Below are positions 25,918 to 34,267 of a DNA stretch of 64,000 bases, piece after piece. Numbering within the stretch: the stretch's first letter is position 1; each line of letters starts with the position of its first letter. Made by a program: the position numbers and the translations under genes. Source of the DNA: Armatimonadaceae bacterium (lineage in GTDB: Bacteria; Armatimonadota; Armatimonadia; Armatimonadales; Armatimonadaceae); contig JAUJOK010000013.1 of the NCBI GenBank assembly GCA_030447685.1, positions 53,502-117,501 on the forward strand, read 5' to 3'. The notes beneath the pieces were generated by a model. The model worked only from the letters and a program-made list of their open reading frames with translations, had not been told where the DNA came from and ran no database searches.

Positions 25918-27651
25918 ATGATTAAAGAACAGCTCACGCAGGTAGTGGCGGACGCCGTCGCGGCGTGCCGGGAACAGGGCGTCCTGCCGCTGCCGCCGGA
26001 AGATACGCTGCCGCCCATTGAGATAGATGTGCCGCGCAATGCCGGATTCGGCGACTATGCCACCAATGTGGCTCTGGTACTGGCAAAGGTCGTCCGCAAA
26101 CCACCCCGTCAGGTCGCCGAAAGCATCGTCGGGAAGCTGCGCTTTGCCTACGGCAGCCCGCTTCAGTCGGCGGAGGTCGCCGGTGCGGGCTTTATCAACT
26201 TCCGCCTCGCGCCCGGCTTCCTGGGCGACGCCCTGCGGCAGATCGTCCGCGAAGGGGACGCTTTCGGGCGCTCCGACGTGGGCAAAGGGCAGCGCGTTCT
26301 GGTGGAGTTCGTTTCCGCCAACCCCAACGGCCCGGTGACGGTGGCGCACGGACGAGGCGGGGCTATCGGGGATGCGCTGGCGGCGCTGCTGGACTGGACA
26401 GGGCACCGCGTAGCGCGCGAGTTCTATATCAACGATGCGACGAACTCGACGCAGATGAAGACCTTCGCTCGTTCCGTTTTTGCCCGTTACCGGCAGCTTC
26501 TGGGCGGCGATGACACGGTTCCCGAGGACGGCTATCCCGGTGAGTACGTAATCGACATCGCGCGTGATATTCTGGAGCGCGACGGCGAAAAGTATAAAGA
26601 CCTGTCTCTCGACGAGGCCGTGCCGCTTTTCCTCGATCTCGCCACCCAGGGCATGCAGGAACAGCAGGAGGCTGCCCTGCGCGGCTTCGGCATCGTCTAC
26701 GACAATTGGTACTCCGAAAAGGCGCTGCACGAAAAGGGAGCGGTCGAGGCGGTTCTGGAGGAACTGAAGGCGCGCGGTCACGCCGAAGAAGAGAACGGCG
26801 CGCTGTGGCTTCGCTCTACCCGTCTTGACCTGGGTGACGACAAGGACCGGGTGCTGGTGCGCGCGGACGGCTCGGCTACCTATATCGCGGGCGATCTGGC
26901 GTACCACAAAGACAAGTTTTCGCGTGGTTTCGACCGGCTCATCAATATATGGGGGGCCGACCACCATGGCTATGTCGCCCGCACCAAAGCCGGTCTCGCC
27001 GCGCTCGGCTTCGATCCCGCCCGACTGTTCATTCTGATCTATCAGCTTGTCCGGCTGCTCAAGAACGGTCAGGAAGTGCGCATGGGCAAGCGCGCCGGGA
27101 ACTATGTCACCCTGGAAGAGCTTCTGGATGAGGCGGGCCAGGACGCCGCGCGATTTTTCTTTTTGATGCGCTCCCCGGATTCGCCGCTGGACTTCGACCT
27201 GGATTTGGCGAAAAAGCAGGAAAAGGAGAACCCGGTCTACTACGCGCAGTACGCGCATGCGCGCTGCTGCTCCGTGTTCGAAAAGGCGGGCGCAGCGGGT
27301 ATCGCCCTGCCCGATGCCGAAACCGCCGACCTAGCGCTGCTCACCCACGAAGGGGAAATCGCTCTGATCAAAAAGCTGGCTGATTTTCCCGAAGAGGTTC
27401 AGGAAGCGGCGGCGGACTGCGCGCCGCAGCGTATTCCCCGCTACGTGCTGGATCTGGCCGCGCTGTTCCACGGCTATTACGACCTGGGCAATCGGGACTC
27501 CGCGCTCCGCTTCGTGCAGCCGGACAACCCCGCCCTCACGGCGGCGCGTTTATCGCTGGCAATGGGCGTGCGCGCCGTACTGGCGAACGCTTTCCGCCTG
27601 CTGGGTATTTCGGCCCCGGAACGAATGACACGGGAGGACACCGATGTTTAA
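25918..27651 (+). CDS. argS: arginyl-tRNA synthetase
   Basis: Class I synthetase, 577 residues. The N-terminal additional domain begins MIKEQLTQVVADAVA; the HIGH-type site is in ANPNGPVTVAHGRGG; the KMSKS-type loop is degenerate, VRMGKRAGNYVTLEELLDE, as usual in ArgRS; the anticodon-binding domain has VYYAQYAHARCCSVFEKA and ends with LRLL-type ANAFRLLGISAPERM. Intact frame. The stop overlaps the start of the next gene by 8 bases, so expression of the large secreted protein may be coupled to it. Confidence 0.97.
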   Translation: MIKEQLTQVVADAVAACREQGVLPLPPEDTLPPIEIDVPRNAGFGDYATNVALVLAKVVRKPPRQVAESIVGKLRFAYGSPLQSAEVAGAGFINFRLAPGFLGDALRQIVREGDAFGRSDVGKGQRVLVEFVSANPNGPVTVAHGRGGAIGDALAALLDWTGHRVAREFYINDATNSTQMKTFARSVFARYRQLLGGDDTVPEDGYPGEYVIDIARDILERDGEKYKDLSLDEAVPLFLDLATQGMQEQQEAALRGFGIVYDNWYSEKALHEKGAVEAVLEELKARGHAEEENGALWLRSTRLDLGDDKDRVLVRADGSATYIAGDLAYHKDKFSRGFDRLINIWGADHHGYVARTKAGLAALGFDPARLFILIYQLVRLLKNGQEVRMGKRAGNYVTLEELLDEAGQDAARFFFLMRSPDSPLDFDLDLAKKQEKENPVYYAQYAHARCCSVFEKAGAAGIALPDAETADLALLTHEGEIALIKKLADFPEEVQEAAADCAPQRIPRYVLDLAALFHGYYDLGNRDSALRFVQPDNPALTAARLSLAMGVRAVLANAFRLLGISAPERMTREDTDV

Positions 27652-30331
27652 CCTGCGCGCCCTATTTAGACCTCTCCCCCCTGCCCCCTCTCCTAAAGGA
27701 AAGGGGGAGCCAGAACTTCGGGAGGCTCTGCAAGGCCGTTCGCTCCTGCAGAAGCGTCTGTATTGCCGGTACACCCCCTTTCCTTTAGGAGAGGGGGCAG
27801 GGGGGAGAGGTCTCTTACTCGTCCTCGCGCTCCTTCTTACCTCTGCCCCCGTCCGCGCTTCTCAGGGAACGTTCACGGATGCGGCGGGGGCGAAGCATTC
27901 GTGGCGTATCAACCGTTCGCATACGCTGTTCTGGGACAATGCGCCGTACCTGCCTGTCGGCGGCGTTTTCCAGGCCAAGTCGTGGGCGGCGGCGGCCACC
28001 GAAGCGGACTTCCAATCCGATGTGGCGGCGCTGACGGTGCTTAAAGAGCGGGGCGTCAACGATCTGTACGTGCAGCCCGCGCGCGAAGGCTTGACCCGAA
28101 TAAAGCCCGCCGCCATTCAGCGCCTTCTCGACCATCTCGATGCCAACGGCTTCACGTACGGCATCTCTCTCAATGACGGCCCGCGCGCGCCGCTGATCGG
28201 GCACATCGTTCGTCCGGGCGCGTATCGCAAAGCCGGAGTTACCGGCGGAATTGTCCGCATTCCCGTCGGCGGGTCGGGCACTCTCCTGTCCGCCTTATAT
28301 TTCGCCGTGAATCCGACCGGCGGCGAGGTAGTAACGTCGGGCGATGCGACACTGGTAACGGAGGGCGCGCGCGTGGTAGTGCCGCAGGCTGCCAGCGGGA
28401 CGGCGGTTTTCTTGGTGCCGGAGAAGGTGTATGAGCCGCGCGACGGTATGGGCCTGCCGAATCTGTGGGACGGCTTTGACAGCTACCGGGACGCCGTGCT
28501 GGTGCTTTTCAGTCAGATAAAGCTGGGCAAGGGGTTCCGCTTCTTTGTCGATCCTTTGCCGCCGGAGCTGGGTCTGCGGGAAGAGGGTGAACGGTTTATT
28601 CCCTCCGGCGACGGTTTTCGTACGGAGTGGGCCACCTGGCTCAGCGGCAAATACGATCACCTGGAAAAGCTTTACAGCGCCTGGGGTCTGGAGCGTGACC
28701 TGAACGTCATCAGTGATGCGGCGACGCTGATACCGCTCTGGTCGGGCGGCAAAGGCATCCAGGTGTTTTATGACCGGAAAAACGGGCGGCGCATACAGGG
28801 AGATGCCACGCGCTCGCGTTTCTGGAACGATCTGGACGATTTCAAGGCCGAGTCGGTGCGCCGCTATATGAACACCCTGGCCGATGTGCTCAAGCGCGAG
28901 GTCGCCGATGTCCCGGTGGTTTACCGGTCGTCGGGCCATTCGCGGCTGTTCGCCGGGCTTCCTGCCAAAAGCGGCTTCGACGGTATCGGCATCGAAGCCT
29001 ACGCGCGGGGCCGTGACCTTATTACCCAGTCGGCGGGATATATCTACGCCCAGGCCCACGAAGCGCCCAAAGCGATGTGGCTGCCCGTAACCGGCACCCA
29101 GGATGTCCGCCAGGATAATAAATCCGCGCCGGGCTATCCGGCCCGCGACACGCTGTTTTCCGACCTCGACCAACTGCGCGAGATCGGCGCGAAGGGCTTT
29201 TTCGTCAATGGCCTGCGTATCGCCGATCCGGGGCGCAAAAATTTCAATCTGTTGGACGCGCCCGACCAGCTTACCTGGCTGCGTGACTACAAGGCGATGA
29301 TCTCGGCCCTGTCCGGCCTTCCCGAGTACCAACCCAAGGTCGTGTTTTACCCGCGCAGCCTTCCCGTCGCCTCGCTGAAGCCGCTGGTAAACGGCGGATG
29401 GTGGCTGCCCACCGACCTTCCGGCTACGTCCTACGATTTCGGCCCGGTCGGGCGCGCGTATGGCTTGGCTACCGAGCAGGGAACCGTTTATTATCTGTGG
29501 AACCCACACACAACCCGCAAAATTCGGCTGCGCCTGCCCCCGCTCGCCAAAGACGCACCGCCGGTGCTTTCCAGCGACCCGACCGCTTCGGCGAAAAAAG
29601 GCGTGCTGACCGTAACCATCGGGCCGGAACCGATAAGCATCCGTAACCTGCCCTACCTGCCTGCGCCGATGGAGACCTTCGAGGAATTGACGAAAGAGGC
29701 GGAGACGCTCGTAATGGTGGCGCGGCGGCACAAAGACCCGCGCAACACCTTGTATCGGGAACGCCTGGACGGTCTGCGTATCCGTTATAAGCAGGACAAC
29801 CCGCTGCCGACGATCCTGAACTTACAGGAACTGCTCACGGACCTGCGCCAGTTCGCGCGGCCTTATGAATGGGTGGAGGCCGAAACCGGATCGCACACGT
29901 TCGATGAGAATACACATCGCGCCGGAGCGAGCGGCGGGCAGGTTTTGATTGTCGGCGACCGCGGCAGCGAGGCTCCCCCGGCGACGGCGACGTTCCGGGT
30001 GGATATCGAGGACGCGGGACTGTACCACCTATGGGTGGCGGCGACGCCCGCCGCGCCGCTGGCGTTCCGCGTGGACGGCGAGCCTATAGCCACCCGCGCC
30101 ACTTCCAGCGCGCAGGGCGCGTCCTACGCCGACGGTCTGGTCTGGACCTATTATGCCTCCATTACCCTTTCTCCGGGCGGTCATCTTCTGGAGATGCGGA
30201 CGGAAGGATCGGCGACTGTGGACACGCTCCTGCTGACCCGCAGCGATTTCGTTCCCGACGGCCCTAACCCCCCGCCGATACAGATTATGGAACCCGCGCC
30301 GCCGCCGACAGCCGGACCGAACCGCGAATAA
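27644..30331 (+). CDS. large secreted glycoside hydrolase-like protein with a palindromic element in its N-terminus
   Basis: An 895-residue exported protein. Residues 1-8 (MFNLRALF) and the signal core LLLVLALLLTSAPVRA-SQ are separated by about 48 residues encoded by a palindromic element (27669-27812). The mature part looks like a TIM-barrel glycosidase clan (YLPVGGVFQAKSWAAAATEA; GISLNDGPR; DGIGIEAYARG) followed near residue 750 by a beta-sandwich carbohydrate-binding-like domain (EWVEAETGSHTF, GGQVLIVGDRGSE, AGLYHLWVAA). No catalytic residues can be named. Start overlaps argS. Confidence 0.6.
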   Translation: MFNLRALFRPLPPAPSPKGKGEPELREALQGRSLLQKRLYCRYTPFPLGEGAGGRGLLLVLALLLTSAPVRASQGTFTDAAGAKHSWRINRSHTLFWDNAPYLPVGGVFQAKSWAAAATEADFQSDVAALTVLKERGVNDLYVQPAREGLTRIKPAAIQRLLDHLDANGFTYGISLNDGPRAPLIGHIVRPGAYRKAGVTGGIVRIPVGGSGTLLSALYFAVNPTGGEVVTSGDATLVTEGARVVVPQAASGTAVFLVPEKVYEPRDGMGLPNLWDGFDSYRDAVLVLFSQIKLGKGFRFFVDPLPPELGLREEGERFIPSGDGFRTEWATWLSGKYDHLEKLYSAWGLERDLNVISDAATLIPLWSGGKGIQVFYDRKNGRRIQGDATRSRFWNDLDDFKAESVRRYMNTLADVLKREVADVPVVYRSSGHSRLFAGLPAKSGFDGIGIEAYARGRDLITQSAGYIYAQAHEAPKAMWLPVTGTQDVRQDNKSAPGYPARDTLFSDLDQLREIGAKGFFVNGLRIADPGRKNFNLLDAPDQLTWLRDYKAMISALSGLPEYQPKVVFYPRSLPVASLKPLVNGGWWLPTDLPATSYDFGPVGRAYGLATEQGTVYYLWNPHTTRKIRLRLPPLAKDAPPVLSSDPTASAKKGVLTVTIGPEPISIRNLPYLPAPMETFEELTKEAETLVMVARRHKDPRNTLYRERLDGLRIRYKQDNPLPTILNLQELLTDLRQFARPYEWVEAETGSHTFDENTHRAGASGGQVLIVGDRGSEAPPATATFRVDIEDAGLYHLWVAATPAAPLAFRVDGEPIATRATSSAQGASYADGLVWTYYASITLSPGGHLLEMRTEGSATVDTLLLTRSDFVPDGPNPPPIQIMEPAPPPTAGPNRE
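27669..27812. repeat. palindromic element, family A, inside a coding region
   Basis: A 144-bp unit with perfect 39-bp terminal inverted repeats (27669-27707 and 27774-27812), rich in CCCCC/GGGGG with a TCCTAAAGGA core, around a 66-bp centre containing CCTGCAGAAGCGTC. It is read in frame as PLPPAPSPKGKG and PFPLGEGAGGRG. A related copy is at 34114-34253. No transposase inside. Confidence 0.9.
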
Positions 30332-30348
30332 CAGGCAGGCAAAGAAGA

Positions 30349-31296
30349 ATGGCCGACATCGCCTGTCTGGGGCTTCTGGTCGCCGATACGGTCGGTAAAT
30401 CTATCGATGCGCTGCCGGCGCGGGGCACGCTGGACCTGGTGGAGCGTATCGAACTGCACACCGGCGGCTGCGCCGCCAACACCGGCGTTTCCCTGGCGAA
30501 ACTGGGGGTGCGAACGGCGGTTCTGGGCAAGGTGGGCGCGGACGGCTTCGGCGATTATATCACCGGCGCGCTCGGCGGACACGGCATCGATGTGCGCGGC
30601 GTCCTGCGCGACCCCGGCGTTCCCACAGCGGCCACCATCGTCGTGGTTCATTCGGATGCGGAACGCTCTTTTCTGCATGTCATCGGCGCGAACGCCGCCT
30701 TTACCGACGCCGACGCGGACTGGAATGTCATCGAGCAAGCGCGCATTCTCCATATCGCCGGGCTGCAATTGATGTCCGCGTTCGAGGGCGAAGGCGTGGC
30801 CCGGACACTGAGTGAGGCGAAGCGGCGCGGCCTTATGACGACCCTCGACACCGTCATGAACCCCCGCTCGCGTGGATGGGACGGCCTCGCGCCCGCGCTG
30901 CCGTATCTCGATTGGGCGCTGCCGTCGTTTGAAGAGGCGGTTCTATTGACGGGAGAAACCAAAGCCCTGCGGCAGGCGCGAAAACTCCAGGCGGCAGGCG
31001 CGAAAAATGTCGCAGTCAAGATGGGCGTAAACGGCTGCCTGGTCGCCCCGCAGGAAGGCAAAGCCTTCCATGTGCCTGCTTTAACCGTCGAACCCGTAGA
31101 TGCGCTCGGCGCGGGCGACGCCTGGGCGGCGGGCTTCCTGACCGGCCTTCTGCACGACTGGCCGCTGGAAAAGACCGCCCGCTTCGCCAACGCCGTCGGT
31201 GCCTGCTGTGTCCAGGCGCTGGGCGCAACGACGGGCATCAAGCCGCTGGAAGAGACTTTGGAGATGCTGTCTTCTGCGCCCGTCCCCACGGGTTGA
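30349..31296 (+). CDS. PfkB-family carbohydrate kinase
   Basis: A ribokinase-like sugar kinase of 315 residues. It has the N-terminal substrate GG motif (ELHTGGCAANTGVSLAKLG), the mid-chain NARL-type region, and the C-terminal DALGAGDAWAAGFLTGLL with the catalytic Asp. Likely phosphorylates a sugar or nucleoside; the substrate is unknown. The last codons (VPTG, stop) are supplied by the left arm of a palindromic element. The gene follows a glycosidase-like secreted protein at 18 bases, consistent with sugar use after polymer breakdown. Confidence 0.85.
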   Translation: MADIACLGLLVADTVGKSIDALPARGTLDLVERIELHTGGCAANTGVSLAKLGVRTAVLGKVGADGFGDYITGALGGHGIDVRGVLRDPGVPTAATIVVVHSDAERSFLHVIGANAAFTDADADWNVIEQARILHIAGLQLMSAFEGEGVARTLSEAKRRGLMTTLDTVMNPRSRGWDGLAPALPYLDWALPSFEEAVLLTGETKALRQARKLQAAGAKNVAVKMGVNGCLVAPQEGKAFHVPALTVEPVDALGAGDAWAAGFLTGLLHDWPLEKTARFANAVGACCVQALGATTGIKPLEETLEMLSSAPVPTG

Positions 31297-31446
31297 AAAC
31301 CCGCGTCTGGGCGGCCTCCGGCCAATCGTCCTTTGGACGAAAAAAGGCTGGTGGAGAATGCCCGATGCCGGTATGGAGAACTCCCGCACCCGAAGGGTGC
31401 TTGGCGGAACGCCACACCCAGACGCGGGTTTTCAACCCGTGGGGAC
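31282..31446. repeat. palindromic element, family B
   Basis: A 165-bp unit with perfect 30-bp terminal inverted repeats (31282-31311 and 31417-31446) containing GGGTTGAAAACCCGCGTC. It covers the stop codon of the PfkB gene and ends 26 bases before alaS. No coding content. Confidence 0.9.
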
Positions 31447-31471
31447 TGCTCTACGGTATACTGAAAACACT

Positions 31472-34139
31472 ATGCAAGCACGCGAACTACGAAACCGCTA
31501 TCTGGAGTTCTTTGAAAGCAAAGGGCGCTTCGGCTGCCCTCCGACTCGCTCGTCGCCGACGACCCCACCCTGCTGTTCACGGTCGCCGGTATGGTGCCGT
31601 TCAAGGCCTATTTTGAGGACCGGGCCACGCCGCCGCGCCGCTCCGTCACCACGACGCAGAAGTGCCTTCGCACCATTGATATCGACGACATCGGCGATAC
31701 GTCCCACTGCACGTTCTTCGAGATGCTGGGCAATTTCAGCTTCGGCGACTATTTTCAGCGAAGCGATCACCTGGGCCTGGGAGTTCCTGATAGACGTTTT
31801 GAAGCTGGACCCGGCGAACCTGCGCGTTACCATCTTCAAGGACGACGATGCGGCGTTCGCGCTCTGGACGGAGATCGCGGGGCTGCCGCCGGAGCGAATC
31901 ACCCGTCTGGGCGAGGCCCACAACTACTGGCCCGCGAACGCTATCGTCGAGAAGCTGCCCGGCCCGTGCGGCCCCTGCTCCGAGATATTTTTCGATCTGA
32001 AGCCGGACCTGCCCTTCGACCCCGACTGGGACGGCGAGGGCGACCGCTGGCTGGAGATATGGAACCCGTCTTCACGCAGTTCACCGGGGCGGGCGAAGGC
32101 GACGATTTCCGGCTTATCCCGCTGACGAAGAAGAACATCGACACCGGCATGGGTCTGGAACGCACGGCGGCGGCAATCAACCGTCTTGCCGGGCCGTTCG
32201 AGACCGACCTGCTGCGCCCGATCATCGCGCGGCTGGAGAAACTGTCGGACATCACGTACACCTCAACGCCGGACAATCCGCGCGACATCGCGTTCCGGCG
32301 CATCGCCGACCATGCCCGCGCGACGACGTTCCTGCTTGCCGACGGCGTCCGCCCCGGCCCGACGGGACGCGACTATGTTTTGCGTCGCTTGATGCGCCGC
32401 GCTATCGTCGCGGGTCTGCGGACGCTGCAATTCGACCGCCCGTTCCTGGACGCCGTCGTGCCCACCGTTATCGAAGTGATGCATGACCAATACCCCGAGA
32501 TTGCCGAGCAGCAGGACTATATTCTCGGCCAGGTCCGCCAGGAAGAGGCGCTTTTCCGCCGCACGCTGGAGAACGGTTTGGCGCGGCTTGAAGAGATGTT
32601 CGCAACCGGCGTCTCAGACGGGCTATTGCCGGGAAATCTCGCCTTCCAGCTTTACGACACGCACGGCCTTCCCTTCGAGATAACCCGCGAGATCGCCGGT
32701 GAGCGCGGCATTGTGATTGACGAAGCGGGCTATCGGGCGGCGGAGGATGAGGCGCGGCGGCGCTCGCGCGAAGCGGCGGGCGATGTGGTGGTCTGGGGCG
32801 CGAAGAACGCCGCGCTGGACGAACTGGTCAAATCCCTTTCCCGACGCGCTTTCTGGGCTATACGCAGACCGAGGCGCAGGTGCGCATCGTCGGCCTTATC
32901 GTGGACGGCGAGCCTGCTGGAGACGGCCAGTGATGGGCAGAAAGTGGATGTTATCCTGGACGAAACGCCGTTTTATGCGGAAGCGGGCGGTCAGGTCGGT
33001 GATACCGGCAGCCTTCGCGCCATCACCGGGGCCTTTTCCGTCACGGACACCAAGAAGCAGGACGGCCTGTATTTCCATATGGGCGCGGTCGCCGACGGCA
33101 CGCTGACGGTTGGCGATACGGTAGTGGCAGCGGTGGATGCCGAGCGGCGGCGCGACATCATGCGGAACCACACGGCGACGCACCTGCTCCACAAGGCGCT
33201 GCGCGCTCACCTGGGCGGCCATGTCCAGCAGCGCGGCTCGCTGGTCGCCCCGGACCGCCTGCGCTTCGACTTCCGCGCACGGCCAGGCCCCTTCGCCGGA
33301 CGACATCCGCACTGTCGAGCACGAAGTCAACCACGCGATCCTGAACGAACTGCCCGTCGCAACCGAGGAGAAGCCTATCGATGAGGCGCGCTCTCTCGGG
33401 GCCATGATGCTGTTTGGCGAGAAGTACGGCGACGTGGTTCGCGTCGTCTCCGTCGGCGGCGACTATTCGCGCGAGTTCTGCGGCGGCACCCATGTCGCCA
33501 ACGCCGCGCAGATCGGGCCGTTCCGCCTGGTATCCGAAGGGTCGGCGGCGGCGGGTGTGCGGCGGGTGGAAGCCCTGACCGGGCGGGGCGCGGAAAGCTA
33601 CGACGAGGCGCAGATCGAGCGGCTGAAATCGGCGGCGTCCTTCTGGGTGTCCAGACTGCCCAGGTGCCGGAAGCCATCGAAAAGCTGCAAAATGACCTCA
33701 AAGCGGCGCGAGCCGCCGCTCCAGCAGATGCAGCGCGCGGCTTCGGGCGGACAGGCGGAGGCGCTGGCGGGCAGGCGAAGAGTCTAAACGGCGTTCCGAT
33801 TGTCGTGACAGCCGTTGAAGTGGCGGATGCGTCCGCGCTGTCGTCGCTTGCCGATGACATCCTGAACCGACTGAAAACGGGGTCGTCGTTCTGGGTGCGG
33901 TCCAGAACGGCAAGGCGCTGTTTGTCGCGAAGACTGCCAAAGAGATTGTGGCGAAGGGCGCGCACGCGGGCGAGATCGTCAAGGCGGCGGCCCAGGCGGC
34001 GGGCGGCGGCGGCGGCGGGCGTCCCGACTTTGCCCAGGCCGGAGGCCGCGATGCGACAAAACTGCCGGACGCGCTTGCCGCCGCCGAGATGACGCTTGCC
34101 CGTCAGTTGGGCAGACTCCCTCTTCTGCCCCTCTCCTAA
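31472..34139 (+). CDS. alaS: alanyl-tRNA synthetase, about seven frameshifts in this sequence
   Basis: Class II synthetase. Ordered blocks in changing frames are MQARELRNRYLEFFESKG, TTTQKCLRTIDIDDIGDT, LPGPCGPCSEIFFDL, TGMGLERTAAAINRL, LPFEITREIAGERGI, FYAEAGGQVGDTGSL, the editing site RNHTATHLLHKALRAHLG with HxxxH, the CGGTHV zinc/editing motif, and the C-Ala region with glycine run GGGGGGRPDFAQAGG. Breaks fall near 31540, 31800, 32065, 32840, 33275, 33640 and 33885. AlaRS is essential and no second copy is visible, so sequence error is the likeliest cause. The stop lies in a palindromic element. A TATACT box is 9 bases before the ATG. Confidence 0.9.
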
Positions 34140-34253
34140 AGGAAAGGGGGAACCTAATTGTCCAAAGACTTGCAAAGACGTGGAGCCTTGCAGAAGCGTC
34201 GGGAGAATTGGCACACCCCCTTTCCTTTAGGAGAGGGGGCAGGGGGGAGGGTC
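34114..34253. repeat. palindromic element, family A, second copy
   Basis: About 140 bp with slightly imperfect terminal inverted repeats (34114-34150 and 34216-34253) and a centre sharing TGCAGAAGCGTC with the copy at 27669. It supplies the alaS stop codon and ends 14 bases before the next ATG. Confidence 0.85.
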
Positions 34254-34267
34254 CAGGAGGAAGAGGC

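Noticed and set aside
25780..27258. 492-codon open frame antisense to argS
   Set aside because: No family similarity, low-complexity Arg/Gly/Asp-rich composition, and complete overlap with an unquestionable argS. A G+C-rich shadow frame.
28295..29731. 478-codon open frame antisense to the large secreted protein
   Set aside because: The sense strand has a signal peptide and domain order; the antisense product is basic and featureless.
31472..34139. Programmed frameshifting as the cause of the alaS breaks
   Set aside because: Too many sites, different directions, and the same pattern in unrelated neighbours; none has a slippery heptamer plus structure.
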